Source of the DNA: an uncultured Ruminococcus sp.
Lineage (GTDB): Bacteria > Bacillota > Clostridia > Oscillospirales > Ruminococcaceae
Length of the DNA stretch: 10,779 nt
Assembly: GCA_946188175.1 (NCBI GenBank)
Contig: CAMHUJ010000022.1
Span: 1-10,779, forward strand
Direction: 5' to 3'
Positions 1 through 6,358 of the stretch are shown piece after piece. The translations under genes were made by a program, and so were the position numbers. How positions within the stretch are numbered: the first letter of the stretch is position 1; each line of letters opens with the position of its first letter. Under the pieces are notes generated by a model. That model saw nothing but the letters and a program-made list of their open reading frames with translations. It did not search any database and was not told where the DNA came from.

Positions 1-1052
1 CCGAAGTAATCCATATCGGTGCAGACGCGCTCGCGGACCTCCCAGGAGTTCTCGCCGATACCGCCTGTAAAGAGAACAGCATCCACGCCGTTCATGGCAG
101 CGGTATATGCGCCGATGTAGCGCTGAATCTGATATGCGAGCATCTCGCTTGCAAGAATTGCACGCTTGTCGCCCTTTTCGGCAGCCGCGGTGATGTCACG
201 GTTATCGGAGGAGATACCGGAAACGCCGAGGAAGCCGGATTTCTTATTCATATACTGGCTCATCTCATCCGGTGTGAAGCCGTGCTTATCCGCAACGAAG
301 GTCACGGCAGACGGATCGACCGCGCCGCAGCGGGTGCCCATGAGGATGCCGTCGAGCGGTGTGAAGCCCATGGAGGTGTCGATGCACTTGCCGCCCTTGA
401 CAGCCGTGATCGAGGAACCGTTGCCGAGGTGGCAGGAAACGATCTTCAGATCCTTGATATCCTTGCCCATTGCCTCTGCGAGTGCTGCGGAAACAAAGCG
501 GTGAGAGGTGCCGTGGAAGCCGTACTTGCGGACATGATACTTCTCATAATCCTCGTAGGGCAGTGCGAACATGTAAGCCTTCGGGGGCATGGTCTGGTGG
601 AATGCGGTATCAAAGACAACGACCTGCGGGGTGGTCTTCGGAATGACTGCGGTGCAGGCGCGGAGTGCGAGTGCATGTGCATGGTTGTGAACCGGTGCCA
701 GCTCGCGGAGCTCGTCGATCTTGTCGATGACCTCCGGCGTGACGAGACACGGCTTATCGAAGACCTCGGCACCCTGAACGATACGGTGACCGACTGCGGA
801 AATCTCGTCCATGGACTTGATGACGGCAGCGTCGCCGGTGGTCAGCACCTCAACGAGCTTCTCAAAAGCCTCGGTATGCGTCGGGAAATTGCAGTCTGCG
901 TCAACGGTTCTGCCGTCCGCGGTCTTGTGGGAGACATGGCCGTCAATGCCGATGCGGTCGCAGTTGCCCTTTGCAAGGACGCTCTCATCCTCCATGTTGA
1001 TGAGCTGATACTTCAGCGAGGAGCTTCCGGCGTTGACTACGAGAATTAACAT
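1..1052 (-). CDS. ackA: Acetate kinase, partial (C-terminal ~50 residues outside the window)
   Basis: Acetate kinase interconverts acetate + ATP and acetyl phosphate + ADP in the cytoplasm; in fermenters it makes ATP at the end of the phosphotransacetylase pathway. About 350 residues are visible of a family usually near 400. The protein begins MLILVVNAGSSSLKYQ, the ASKHA phosphate-binding start. Residues matching the known active site fall at their usual numbers: Asn7, Arg90 in VGHRIVQGAE, Asp148 in VFDTAFHQ, His180 in YGFHGTSHR and Arg241 in GTRCGAVDP. The segment CHLGNGSSITAV (about 207-218) and the late TGGIGENS motif are also present. The conserved Glu near 384 would lie beyond the left edge. 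The ATG at 1052-1050 follows an AAAGGAAG ribosome site. A pta gene is not directly upstream; it could lie downstream, off the edge. Recognition is very secure. Confidence 0.97.
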   Translation of the reverse strand, partial: MLILVVNAGSSSLKYQLINMEDESVLAKGNCDRIGIDGHVSHKTADGRTVDADCNFPTHTEAFEKLVEVLTTGDAAVIKSMDEISAVGHRIVQGAEVFDKPCLVTPEVIDKIDELRELAPVHNHAHALALRACTAVIPKTTPQVVVFDTAFHQTMPPKAYMFALPYEDYEKYHVRKYGFHGTSHRFVSAALAEAMGKDIKDLKIVSCHLGNGSSITAVKGGKCIDTSMGFTPLDGILMGTRCGAVDPSAVTFVADKHGFTPDEMSQYMNKKSGFLGVSGISSDNRDITAAAEKGDKRAILASEMLAYQIQRYIGAYTAAMNGVDAVLFTGGIGENSWEVRERVCTDMDYF

Positions 1053-1123
1053 AAATCAATCTTCCTTTCGATTTTTCAGATATTTGCAGACGTCCGGTGT
1101 ACGGGCGGTCTTTTGCATTCATT

Positions 1124-1152
1124 ATTATACACGATATTTCTGCAAGTTGCAA
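1124..1152 (-). promoter_or_regulatory. Probable sigma-A promoter of ackA
   Basis: Read on the minus strand, TTGCAA (1152-1147) and TATAAT (1129-1124) are 17 bases apart, the ideal sigma-A spacing. The -10 box is perfect and the -35 box matches TTGACA at 4 of 6 positions. Transcription would start near 1117, giving a leader of about 65 bases before the ackA start. The assignment is by consensus only. Confidence 0.7.
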
Positions 1153-1277
1153 GGGGAAAAGCAAAAATTTTCGCGTTGCGCGGCATACAATGCGCATTTG
1201 TCACAATATTTTCATCCGAAGGGACACATTATCAGTATTTCCGCATTATCTATTGTACAGCAAGGGGGCATGTCAGC

Positions 1278-2468
1278 ATGAAAATCAGCGGAATCGTCTG
1301 CGAGTACAATCCGTTCCACAACGGACACCTCTACCACATCGAACAGACGCGGAAACACGGCGCCACGCATATTGTTGCGGTCATGAGCGGCAATTTTGTC
1401 CAGCGCGGCGATGTTGCGGTCATTAACAAGTTTGAGCGCGCGAAGGCGGCGGTGCGCTGCGGCTGCGATCTGGTGATCGAGCTGCCGGTTGCATACTGTC
1501 TCAGTGCCGCCGAAACCTATGCCAAGGGCGCAATGTATATCCTGAAAGGCCTGGGCTGCGTCGAGGAGCTTTCCTTCGGCAGCGAGTGCGGCGATCTTTC
1601 GCTGCTGACGGCGGCTGTCAAGGCGAGCTATGCCTGCGCGAAGCGTCCGGAGCTCGAGGACCTGATGAAGCTCGGCAACTCCTATCCGAAGGCGCTGCAA
1701 ATCCTCATCCGCCAGAATTACGGCGATGAGATCGGCAGACTGTTCAGCTATCCGAACAATACCCTTGCGATTGAATATCTGAAGGCAATGGTTGCGCTGA
1801 AGCTGAAAATTCAGCCGTATACGGTCAAGCGCGAGGCGCCGCACGATTCCGGCTCGGTGACGGGCGGGATTGCAAGCGCATCGCTGATCCGGCAGCTCAT
1901 GGAGAGCCAGACCGACGATTATGATGAGCTGGTGCCGGAATATTCTGCCGATACGCTCAGTGCATGTGCCGCTGCCGGTATGGTTGCACGGTTTGAGAAT
2001 CTTGACCGCGTGCTGCTTTACCGTCTGCGGACGGCGACTGCCGCGGAGATCGCCGCGCTGCCCGATGTCGGGCACGGACTCGAGAACAAGATTCTCTCCG
2101 CGCGCAATGAGACCTCGCTGGAATCCATGCTGCTTGCGATGAAGAGCAAGCGCTATCCCATGGCGCGGCTGCGCAGGATCCTGCTTGATCTGCTGATCGG
2201 CATTACGCCTGCGGATACGGATTATCCGCCGCCCTACGGCAGAATCCTTGCACTGTCCGAGCGCGGCAGGGATATCCTGACCGCGGCAAAGCAGGCAGGT
2301 ACGACGCTGCCCTTTGCGACCTCGCTTGCAAAGCTCTCCGAGCTCGGCGGCGACTGCAAGAAATGTGCCGATCTCGAAGCGCGCGCGACCGCGATCTACG
2401 GACTTGCCCAGCGTACAATCAGCCCTGCCGATGCCGATTACAAGCAGATGATCGGCATGGTGAAATAA
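1278..2468 (+). CDS. tmcAL: tRNA(Met) cytidine acetate ligase TmcAL (formerly YlbM)
   Basis: TmcAL forms acetyl-adenylate from acetate and ATP and transfers the acetyl group to the wobble cytidine (C34) of elongator tRNA-Met, giving ac4C34. This role is known from the Bacillus subtilis enzyme. The protein is 396 residues, near the family's usual ~400. Visible motifs are the nucleotidyltransferase HxGH signature (FHNGH, His14 and His17), the MSGNFVQRG block (36-44), KFERAKAAVRCGCDLVIELP (51-70), NTLAIEYLKA (161-170), ASASLIRQ (199-206) and a C-terminal KRYPMARLRR helix (291-300). The ATG at 1278 is chosen because the conserved MKISGIVCEYNPFH start is there and an AAGGGGG ribosome site lies at 1262-1268; the frame stays open upstream to 1113 but that part does not look coding. 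It is divergent from ackA and is the first gene of a plus-strand series. Confidence 0.96.
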   Translation: MKISGIVCEYNPFHNGHLYHIEQTRKHGATHIVAVMSGNFVQRGDVAVINKFERAKAAVRCGCDLVIELPVAYCLSAAETYAKGAMYILKGLGCVEELSFGSECGDLSLLTAAVKASYACAKRPELEDLMKLGNSYPKALQILIRQNYGDEIGRLFSYPNNTLAIEYLKAMVALKLKIQPYTVKREAPHDSGSVTGGIASASLIRQLMESQTDDYDELVPEYSADTLSACAAAGMVARFENLDRVLLYRLRTATAAEIAALPDVGHGLENKILSARNETSLESMLLAMKSKRYPMARLRRILLDLLIGITPADTDYPPPYGRILALSERGRDILTAAKQAGTTLPFATSLAKLSELGGDCKKCADLEARATAIYGLAQRTISPADADYKQMIGMVK

Positions 2469-2515
2469 TTATTTTCACCCCCCCTTTTCGGGATTGCTGC
2501 AAAGTCAAATCGTTG

Positions 2516-2537
2516 TTTGCGGGCAGTGCCCGCCAAA
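2516..2537. repeat. GC-rich inverted repeat in the gap after tmcAL
   Basis: GCGGGC (2519-2524) and GCCCGC (2528-2533) pair around a three-base loop, and flanking TTTG/CAAA can extend the stem with one bulged C. No long T-run follows, so it is not a classic intrinsic terminator. A weaker AT-rich palindrome, GTGAAA/TTTCAC, spans the tmcAL stop codon (2460-2478). Either may slow or end transcription, or shape the leader of the next gene. The function is unproven. Confidence 0.4.
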
Positions 2538-2597
2538 TTCCGGTTTATCTTAGCAATACTTTTCTGAAACGGAAAAATACGAAAGGAATGATACAAT

Positions 2598-3080
2598 ATG
2601 CCCGAATGTCCCTCCTGCGGCGCTTCCTACAGCGGCGGCTCCTGCCCCTACTGTTCGCGCAGCGTCAAAGACGGAGACAGCTATATCGCCCCGCGGGAAT
2701 ATGACCGGAACGGACGGCTCCGTGAGCGGCGGTACGGCGATATGGGAACCTATGTCTACGATGATGAGGTGCAGGATACCGTCAGCCCGCCGCTGACCGA
2801 TGTCCCGACCCACGGCTATATGAAGGGCACGCCGATCAGCGGTCCGGAGAATCCGATGCTGTCGCGGATTCGTTCCAGCGGACAGGATGAAAGCCCGCTG
2901 AAAACAACCATGGCAATCCTCTCGCCGAAGGCATCGCAGCGCATGGCGGAGCGCTATGACCGCGAATATGATTACCGCTTCGGCTACCGTCCGCCGGTCA
3001 CGGCAAAGTCGGTGCTCGGCTGTCTCGTGAGCGTGGCTGCGGTTGCTGCAATTATTGTGTGGCTGGTTCTGCGGAAATGA
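2598..3080 (+). CDS. Zinc-ribbon protein with C-terminal membrane anchor, function unknown
   Basis: I do not recognise a named family. The 160-residue protein opens with a compact CxxC-x8-CxxC zinc ribbon (Cys4, Cys7, Cys16, Cys19; CPSCGASYSGGSCPYC). A polar, probably flexible middle follows, rich in Asp, Arg, Tyr and Pro. It ends in one hydrophobic segment (about 139-157, VLGCLVSVAAVAAIIVWLVL) closing with Arg-Lys, so it is probably tail-anchored with the ribbon in the cytoplasm. The ATG at 2598 has GAAAGGA at 2581-2587 as ribosome site, 10 bases upstream. Its TGA stop overlaps the ATG of the next gene (ATGA), which suggests translational coupling and a shared task. Short zinc-ribbon membrane proteins of this shape are common and poorly characterised in Clostridia. 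A true gene is likely; a specific function is not assignable. Confidence 0.8.
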   Translation: MPECPSCGASYSGGSCPYCSRSVKDGDSYIAPREYDRNGRLRERRYGDMGTYVYDDEVQDTVSPPLTDVPTHGYMKGTPISGPENPMLSRIRSSGQDESPLKTTMAILSPKASQRMAERYDREYDYRFGYRPPVTAKSVLGCLVSVAAVAAIIVWLVLRK

Positions 3081-3574
3081 GAAACGGGCACAGTAACAAG
3101 CGGACGGGCTGTCTTGCGGCGCTTCTATGCTGCGCGGCATGCTTCGGGCTGCTCTGTTTTGCATGCAGATTCCGGCATTTTACATCGGCGGAGGATTTTA
3201 CGGCGGCAGGTTATAAGCTCCCGTTTCCGGTGCCTGAAAATGCCGGAGATATCCGTCTTGCGGGCAGAAAGCTCCTGTTCGGGCAGCAGCATCTCTGTGC
3301 ATTTACGCTGCCTGAGGCGGATGCAAACCTGTTTGTGAAGCAGTATTGTTCCGGCTCGGAGGATGCGCTCCGTACCGCTGCGGAATATGCGGCGGAGGAC
3401 GGCGCGGGCAGTCCGCTCGGATCCGGTGCATCGTTCCGGCAGGTCACGGACCGCAATATCGCAGATGCAAAGGTCGTATTCTATGAGCCGTATCAGTCGG
3501 GCAGCCGGAGCCGCGGCATTCTGCTGTTCCCCGATACGCAGGAATGCATTACATTTCTATATATTTCCAGATAA
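3077..3574 (+). CDS. Small membrane-anchored or secreted protein, function unknown
   Basis: This 165-residue protein is not recognised. It begins MRNGHSNKRTG, a short basic stretch, followed by a Cys- and Leu-rich hydrophobic segment (about 12-32). This could be an uncleaved membrane anchor or a signal sequence. There is no clear lipobox. The remaining ~130 residues would lie outside the membrane and hold no motif I know. They end in a beta-like pattern (AKVVFYEPYQ, then GILLFPDTQECITFLYISR) that resembles a small mixed fold. The start at 3077 is chosen because its ATG overlaps the upstream TGA by four bases and the GC-rich end of that gene can supply a weak ribosome site (coupled translation). 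An ATG at 3059 in the same frame lies inside the upstream gene and is less likely. Being locked to the zinc-ribbon gene suggests the pair acts together at the membrane; that is inference. Confidence 0.75.
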   Translation: MRNGHSNKRTGCLAALLCCAACFGLLCFACRFRHFTSAEDFTAAGYKLPFPVPENAGDIRLAGRKLLFGQQHLCAFTLPEADANLFVKQYCSGSEDALRTAAEYAAEDGAGSPLGSGASFRQVTDRNIADAKVVFYEPYQSGSRSRGILLFPDTQECITFLYISR

Positions 3575-3586
3575 TACGGAGTTTTT

Positions 3587-4210
3587 ATGATTGAATACAC
3601 AACGATCGAAGCGCCCTGTGAGGGCAGCATCACCGAAAAACGCTCGGAGTTTATCGCACAGCTCTTTCCGGCAGAGACCGCGGAGGAATGCGTGCAGATC
3701 ATCGAGGCGGTGAAGGCAAAGCATCACAAGGCGCGTCATAATGTCTGGGCGTACCGTCTGCGTGAGGGCGGCGTGACGCGCTACAGCGACGACGGCGAAC
3801 CGCAGGGCACGGGCGGCATACCGGTGCTGAACGTACTGCAAAAATCGGAGCTGGAGGATGTCTGCTGCGTGGTGACGCGCTATTTCGGCGGCGTCCTGCT
3901 CGGTGCGCCGGGGCTGACCAGAGCCTATTCATCCTCTGCGGCGGAATCGGTGAAAAACGCAAAGCTGCTGCATTTCTGTGAGGCGTACCGCATCCGCTAT
4001 GTCATTGATTATACCAATTACGGCAAGGTCAGCTATCTGCTGCCGGAGTTTGAGACAGTTGATGCGGGCAGCGATTTCGGCGAGAAGGTCACGCTGCTCT
4101 TTGATATCAAGACGGCGCTGTTTCCCGCGCTCGAAGCAAGGCTGACAGAGACCTTTAACGGCAAGCCGGATCTGGAGCAGCTCGAGACCCATTTTGTCAG
4201 CTTCCCGTGA
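3587..4210 (+). CDS. IMPACT/YigZ family protein (UPF0029)
   Basis: The protein belongs to the YigZ/YvyE/IMPACT family. The eukaryotic member regulates the Gcn2 translation-control kinase; the bacterial role is not settled, and nucleic-acid or ribosome association has been proposed. At 207 residues it has full family length. The conserved N-terminal domain (about 18-123) contains KRSEFIAQL, HHKARHNVWAYRL (46-58), SDDGEPQGTGGIPVL (67-81) and VVTRYFGGVLLGAPGLTRAY (95-114). A smaller C-terminal ferredoxin-like domain (DUF1949-like) spans about 135-195. The usual GxGGLxRAY stretch reads GAPGLTRAY, a small departure. The ATG at 3587 follows GGAG at 3578-3581. The stop codon is followed at once by the ribosome site of the HAD gene, so the two are probably co-transcribed. 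Confidence 0.93.
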   Translation: MIEYTTIEAPCEGSITEKRSEFIAQLFPAETAEECVQIIEAVKAKHHKARHNVWAYRLREGGVTRYSDDGEPQGTGGIPVLNVLQKSELEDVCCVVTRYFGGVLLGAPGLTRAYSSSAAESVKNAKLLHFCEAYRIRYVIDYTNYGKVSYLLPEFETVDAGSDFGEKVTLLFDIKTALFPALEARLTETFNGKPDLEQLETHFVSFP

Positions 4211-4220
4211 GGTGACGCCG

Positions 4221-4688
4221 ATGCGGATTTCTTTTGATCTGGACGATACGCTGTTCGTCGCCGCAGAGGACGGCTTTACGCTTGAGCCGCCGCTGAAATT
4301 TCCGTGGAATAAAATCTATCAGGAACGGCTGCGCGCCGGTACAATCGCGCTGATGCAGCGCCTGCATGAGCTGCACTGCGAAGTCTGGGTGTATACGACG
4401 TCGTTCCGGTCGCCGTTTTATATCCGTTCGCTGTTCCGGCATTACGGCATCCGGATTGATGAGATCGTCAACGGTGCGCGCCATGAAAAGGAAGTGCAGG
4501 CGGAGCATACCGAGCCGATGCCCTCGAAATATCCGGCGCATTACCGGATTGATCTGCATGTCGATGACGATAAATCCGTGCTGGCGAACGGGCAGTATTA
4601 CGGCTTCCGCGTATTTCAGATCGGTACGCCGGATGATCAGTGGGCGGAGAAGATCATCGGAACGGTGCAGAAGATCATGCAGAAATAA
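4221..4688 (+). CDS. Small HAD-superfamily phosphohydrolase
   Basis: A 155-residue cap-less HAD-type protein. Motif I is FDLDDTL with Asp6 as expected nucleophile and Asp8 as general acid/base. Motif II is VYTTS (Thr59/Thr60) after a strand. Motif III may be Lys103 in SKYPAHY, and motif IV is the acidic HVDDDKS (Asp115-Asp117), which would bind magnesium. The family hydrolyses phosphate esters, but the substrate cannot be read from the sequence. The predicted fold has almost no cap domain (about 17-50 is the only insert), which in this superfamily often goes with macromolecular or exposed substrates; that is inference. The ATG at 4221 is chosen over an in-frame upstream ATG at 4194, because GAGGTG (4209-4214), overlapping the yigZ-family stop, is well placed and the protein then starts directly on the first beta strand. 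Confidence 0.88.
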   Translation: MRISFDLDDTLFVAAEDGFTLEPPLKFPWNKIYQERLRAGTIALMQRLHELHCEVWVYTTSFRSPFYIRSLFRHYGIRIDEIVNGARHEKEVQAEHTEPMPSKYPAHYRIDLHVDDDKSVLANGQYYGFRVFQIGTPDDQWAEKIIGTVQKIMQK

Positions 4689-4767
4689 GCAGCGGACAGG
4701 GCGGCAGTCAGGCGGCGGAGAAGGTGTGCTGCATTGCCCTGATTATATCTGTGAAGGGAAAACGAAG

Positions 4768-5346
4768 ATGATTACGATTGACAAACGCCTGAATCCGGAT
4801 GAAACGGCTATTCTACGAAAGATGATCGGCAGGAAGATCGTTTCAATTATGCATGATGCGTTTCTGAGCAAAATCTTTTCCTCTCACGGGGTTGTAGGGA
4901 TCGAAACGGATGAGGGAATGATCTATCTTTACAGCACGATAGAGCCATTGGATTACTACGGTACCGGTGAAGATGTTGCAGTATGGGAACTGACTGACGA
5001 ACGACGCTGCATTGTCGGAGAAAAGAACTTTCTCTCAACACCGGTCGATGAAACCGTGAAAGAAATCCGTATCGTGCAGGAGAATCAGAGAATGTATGAA
5101 AACGGTCAGCAGACCTATGATGTATGGGTGACGCGGGGGATCATATTTGATTTCGGCGATTATCAGTTCTCGCTTGAAAAATCAATTTGGTTTTCAGAAA
5201 TTATACATATGGCTAAGGGCAGTGACCTGAATGACATTCTCAGCACGTTTGAAACGACGGAGAAGTTTGTAACCTGTGACTGGAATGAAGGCTGGGATGA
5301 AGGCATTACCGCTGAATGCGACAGGGAGATCGTGCTGCTCGGATGA
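4768..5346 (+). CDS. Hypothetical protein, AT-rich relative to neighbours
   Basis: I do not recognise this 192-residue protein. It is acidic and looks like a soluble mixed alpha/beta protein: no signal peptide, no membrane segment, no cysteine motif. It starts MITIDKRLNPDETAILRKMI. The middle alternates strands and polar turns (VVGIETDEGMIYLYST, VWVTRGIIFDFGDYQFSLEK). The end is Trp/Glu/Asp-rich (CDWNEGWDEGI). This style resembles small immunity or antidote-type proteins, but that is only an impression and no partner toxin is visible. The ATG at 4768 has GAAGGGAA (4753-4760) as ribosome site. Its base composition is lower in G+C than its neighbours: two 60-base stretches I counted (4921-4980 and 5161-5220) are 43% and 33%, against 55% for a stretch in the HAD gene (4381-4440). 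This suggests later arrival. A terminator follows the stop. Confidence 0.8.
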   Translation: MITIDKRLNPDETAILRKMIGRKIVSIMHDAFLSKIFSSHGVVGIETDEGMIYLYSTIEPLDYYGTGEDVAVWELTDERRCIVGEKNFLSTPVDETVKEIRIVQENQRMYENGQQTYDVWVTRGIIFDFGDYQFSLEKSIWFSEIIHMAKGSDLNDILSTFETTEKFVTCDWNEGWDEGITAECDREIVLLG

Positions 5347-5375
5347 GCGCTGCTTCCTGTCAGATACCTGCAGGA

Positions 5376-5418
5376 AAATCCCCGAAGCGCCCGAACGCGC
5401 CGCGGGGATTTGCTTTTT
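5376..5418. terminator. Terminator between the orphan gene and convergent sigG
   Basis: AAATCCCCG (5376-5384) and CGGGGATTT (5403-5411) form a perfect 9-base-pair stem with a GC-rich loop, followed on the plus strand by GCTTTTT. On the minus strand the stem is followed by a short T-run from the AAAA at 5375-5378. It therefore suits both converging transcripts, and better the plus one. The plus-strand T-run overlaps the sigG stop codon. Confidence 0.85.
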
Positions 5419-6193
5419 ACAGCTGTTCCTTGATTTTCGCAATCGCAGCCTTTTCGAGCCGCGAAACCTGTGCCTGCGAAATACCGATCTCCTGCGCGAC
5501 CTCCACCTGCGTTTTCCCCTGCCAGAAACGCCGGCGGAGGATATTTTTTTCCCTGTCGCTGAGCGAGGCGAGCGCATCCCGCAGCGCCAGCTCCGACATC
5601 CATGAGGACGCGGTACTGTCCGGATCGCCGATCTGGTCAATCAGGCAGAGCGGGTCGCCGGAATCCGAATAGATCGGTTCATAGAGCGAGACCGGATCGC
5701 TGATGCTCTCCATTGCCGTGACGACGTCGCTGCGTTCCGCGCCGAGTGCATCGGCAATCTGCTGCACCGTCGGCTCATGCCCGAGCTCACCGGTCAGTTT
5801 TTCGCGCGTCTGCATCGCCTTGTATGCCAGATCACGCAGCGAACGGCTGACACGCACCGCATGATAATCGCGCAGATGCCGCCGCAGCTCGCCCGCGATC
5901 ATCGGGACACAGTAGGTCGAGAAGCGCACATCCTTCGACAGATCGAAATTGTTGATCGCTTTCATCAGGCCGATCACGCCGATCTGGAACAGGTCGTCGG
6001 GATCCTCGCCGCGGCCGGTGAACCGCTGCATCACGCTGAGCACGAGCCGCAGGTTCCCGAGGATCAGCTTTTCGCGTGCCTCGGGACTGCCTGTCTCCTG
6101 CATTTCACGCAGCAGCGCCATTTTCTCCGCTTCGCTGAGGACAGTCAGCTTGGAGGTGTCCAGCCCCGCGATCATGACCTTCTGATATGCCAT
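5417..6193 (-). CDS. sigG: Sporulation sigma factor SigG (late forespore)
   Basis: SigG directs RNA polymerase to late forespore genes during endospore formation. The protein is 258 residues, matching the ~260 of the B. subtilis factor. The SigG-type N-terminus KVMIAGLDTSKLTVL (5-19) corresponds to the KVEICGVDTSKLPVL of B. subtilis. Region 2 holds GNLRLVLSVMQRF (46-58), DDLFQIGVIGLMKAI (66-80) and VRFSTYCVPMIAGELRR (89-105). Region 3 holds VRVSRSLRDLAYKA (113-126). Region 4 holds LSDREKNILRRRFWQGKTQ (211-229) and the helix-turn-helix EIGISQAQVSRLEKA (235-249). The ATG at 6193 is chosen because AAAGGAG lies nine bases upstream; an in-frame ATG nine bases further up sits directly against that site. 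The usual partners spoIIGA and sigE are not upstream: a divergent dockerin-type gene is there instead. Position 45 is Leu, where I recall Asn in B. subtilis. Confidence 0.95.
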   Translation of the reverse strand: MAYQKVMIAGLDTSKLTVLSEAEKMALLREMQETGSPEAREKLILGNLRLVLSVMQRFTGRGEDPDDLFQIGVIGLMKAINNFDLSKDVRFSTYCVPMIAGELRRHLRDYHAVRVSRSLRDLAYKAMQTREKLTGELGHEPTVQQIADALGAERSDVVTAMESISDPVSLYEPIYSDSGDPLCLIDQIGDPDSTASSWMSELALRDALASLSDREKNILRRRFWQGKTQVEVAQEIGISQAQVSRLEKAAIAKIKEQL

Positions 6194-6222
6194 ATTCCGC
6201 ATCTCCTTTGCATGTTTGCTCT

Positions 6223-6251
6223 GAGTATGTGCGGAATTGTGAACTTTATAC
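6223..6251 (-). promoter_or_regulatory. Possible sigma-F/sigma-G type promoter of sigG
   Basis: On the minus strand, GTATA (6251-6247) and CATACTC (6229-6223) are 17 bases apart. This is close to the forespore consensus GHATR, about 18 bases, CATNNTA. The last base differs and the spacing is one short. The start would lie about 24-30 bases before the sigG ATG, which fits. sigG is known to be switched on by sigma-F and then by itself, so a promoter of this class is expected here. Confidence 0.45.
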
Positions 6252-6270
6252 GAACTTTTCCTGTTTTCTC

Positions 6271-6299
6271 TTGACAGCTGCTTCGTCATATAATATAAT
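6271..6299 (+). promoter_or_regulatory. Consensus sigma-A promoter of the dockerin-type gene
   Basis: A perfect TTGACA (6271-6276), exactly 17 bases, then a perfect TATAAT (6294-6299). Transcription would start near 6306, giving a leader of about 53 bases to the ATG at 6359. It stands back to back with the sigG promoter in the shared intergenic region. Confidence 0.9.
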
Positions 6300-6358
6300 A
6301 GTAATATACAGCAAGACGAAAATTTAGACAATTTGTTAAAATTTCAGGAGAGAGTACG

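Noticed and set aside
282..1049. Long plus-strand open frame (255 codons)
   Set aside because: It is antisense to ackA, which has a complete set of active-site motifs; the frame has no recognisable protein and reflects codon bias of the opposite strand.
1177..1196. TGCGC/GCGCA inverted repeat between ackA and tmcAL as an operator
   Set aside because: Five-base arms in GC-rich DNA are easily found by chance, and there is no second copy or known consensus.
1198..1206. TTGTCACAA palindrome as a possible Rex (redox) operator near ackA
   Set aside because: A Rex site needs two half-sites, TTGTGA and TCACAA, with a spacer of several bases; here the halves collapse into one nine-base palindrome, and it is far from the ackA promoter boxes.
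1198..1277. Sigma-A promoter for tmcAL
   Set aside because: TTGTCA at 1198 and CATTAT at 1227 are 23 bases apart, too far; no other pair with usable spacing is visible.
4194..4220. Earlier in-frame ATG for the HAD protein
   Set aside because: It lies within the preceding gene, would add nine residues before the first strand, and lacks a ribosome site; the ATG at 4221 has GAGGTG at the right distance.
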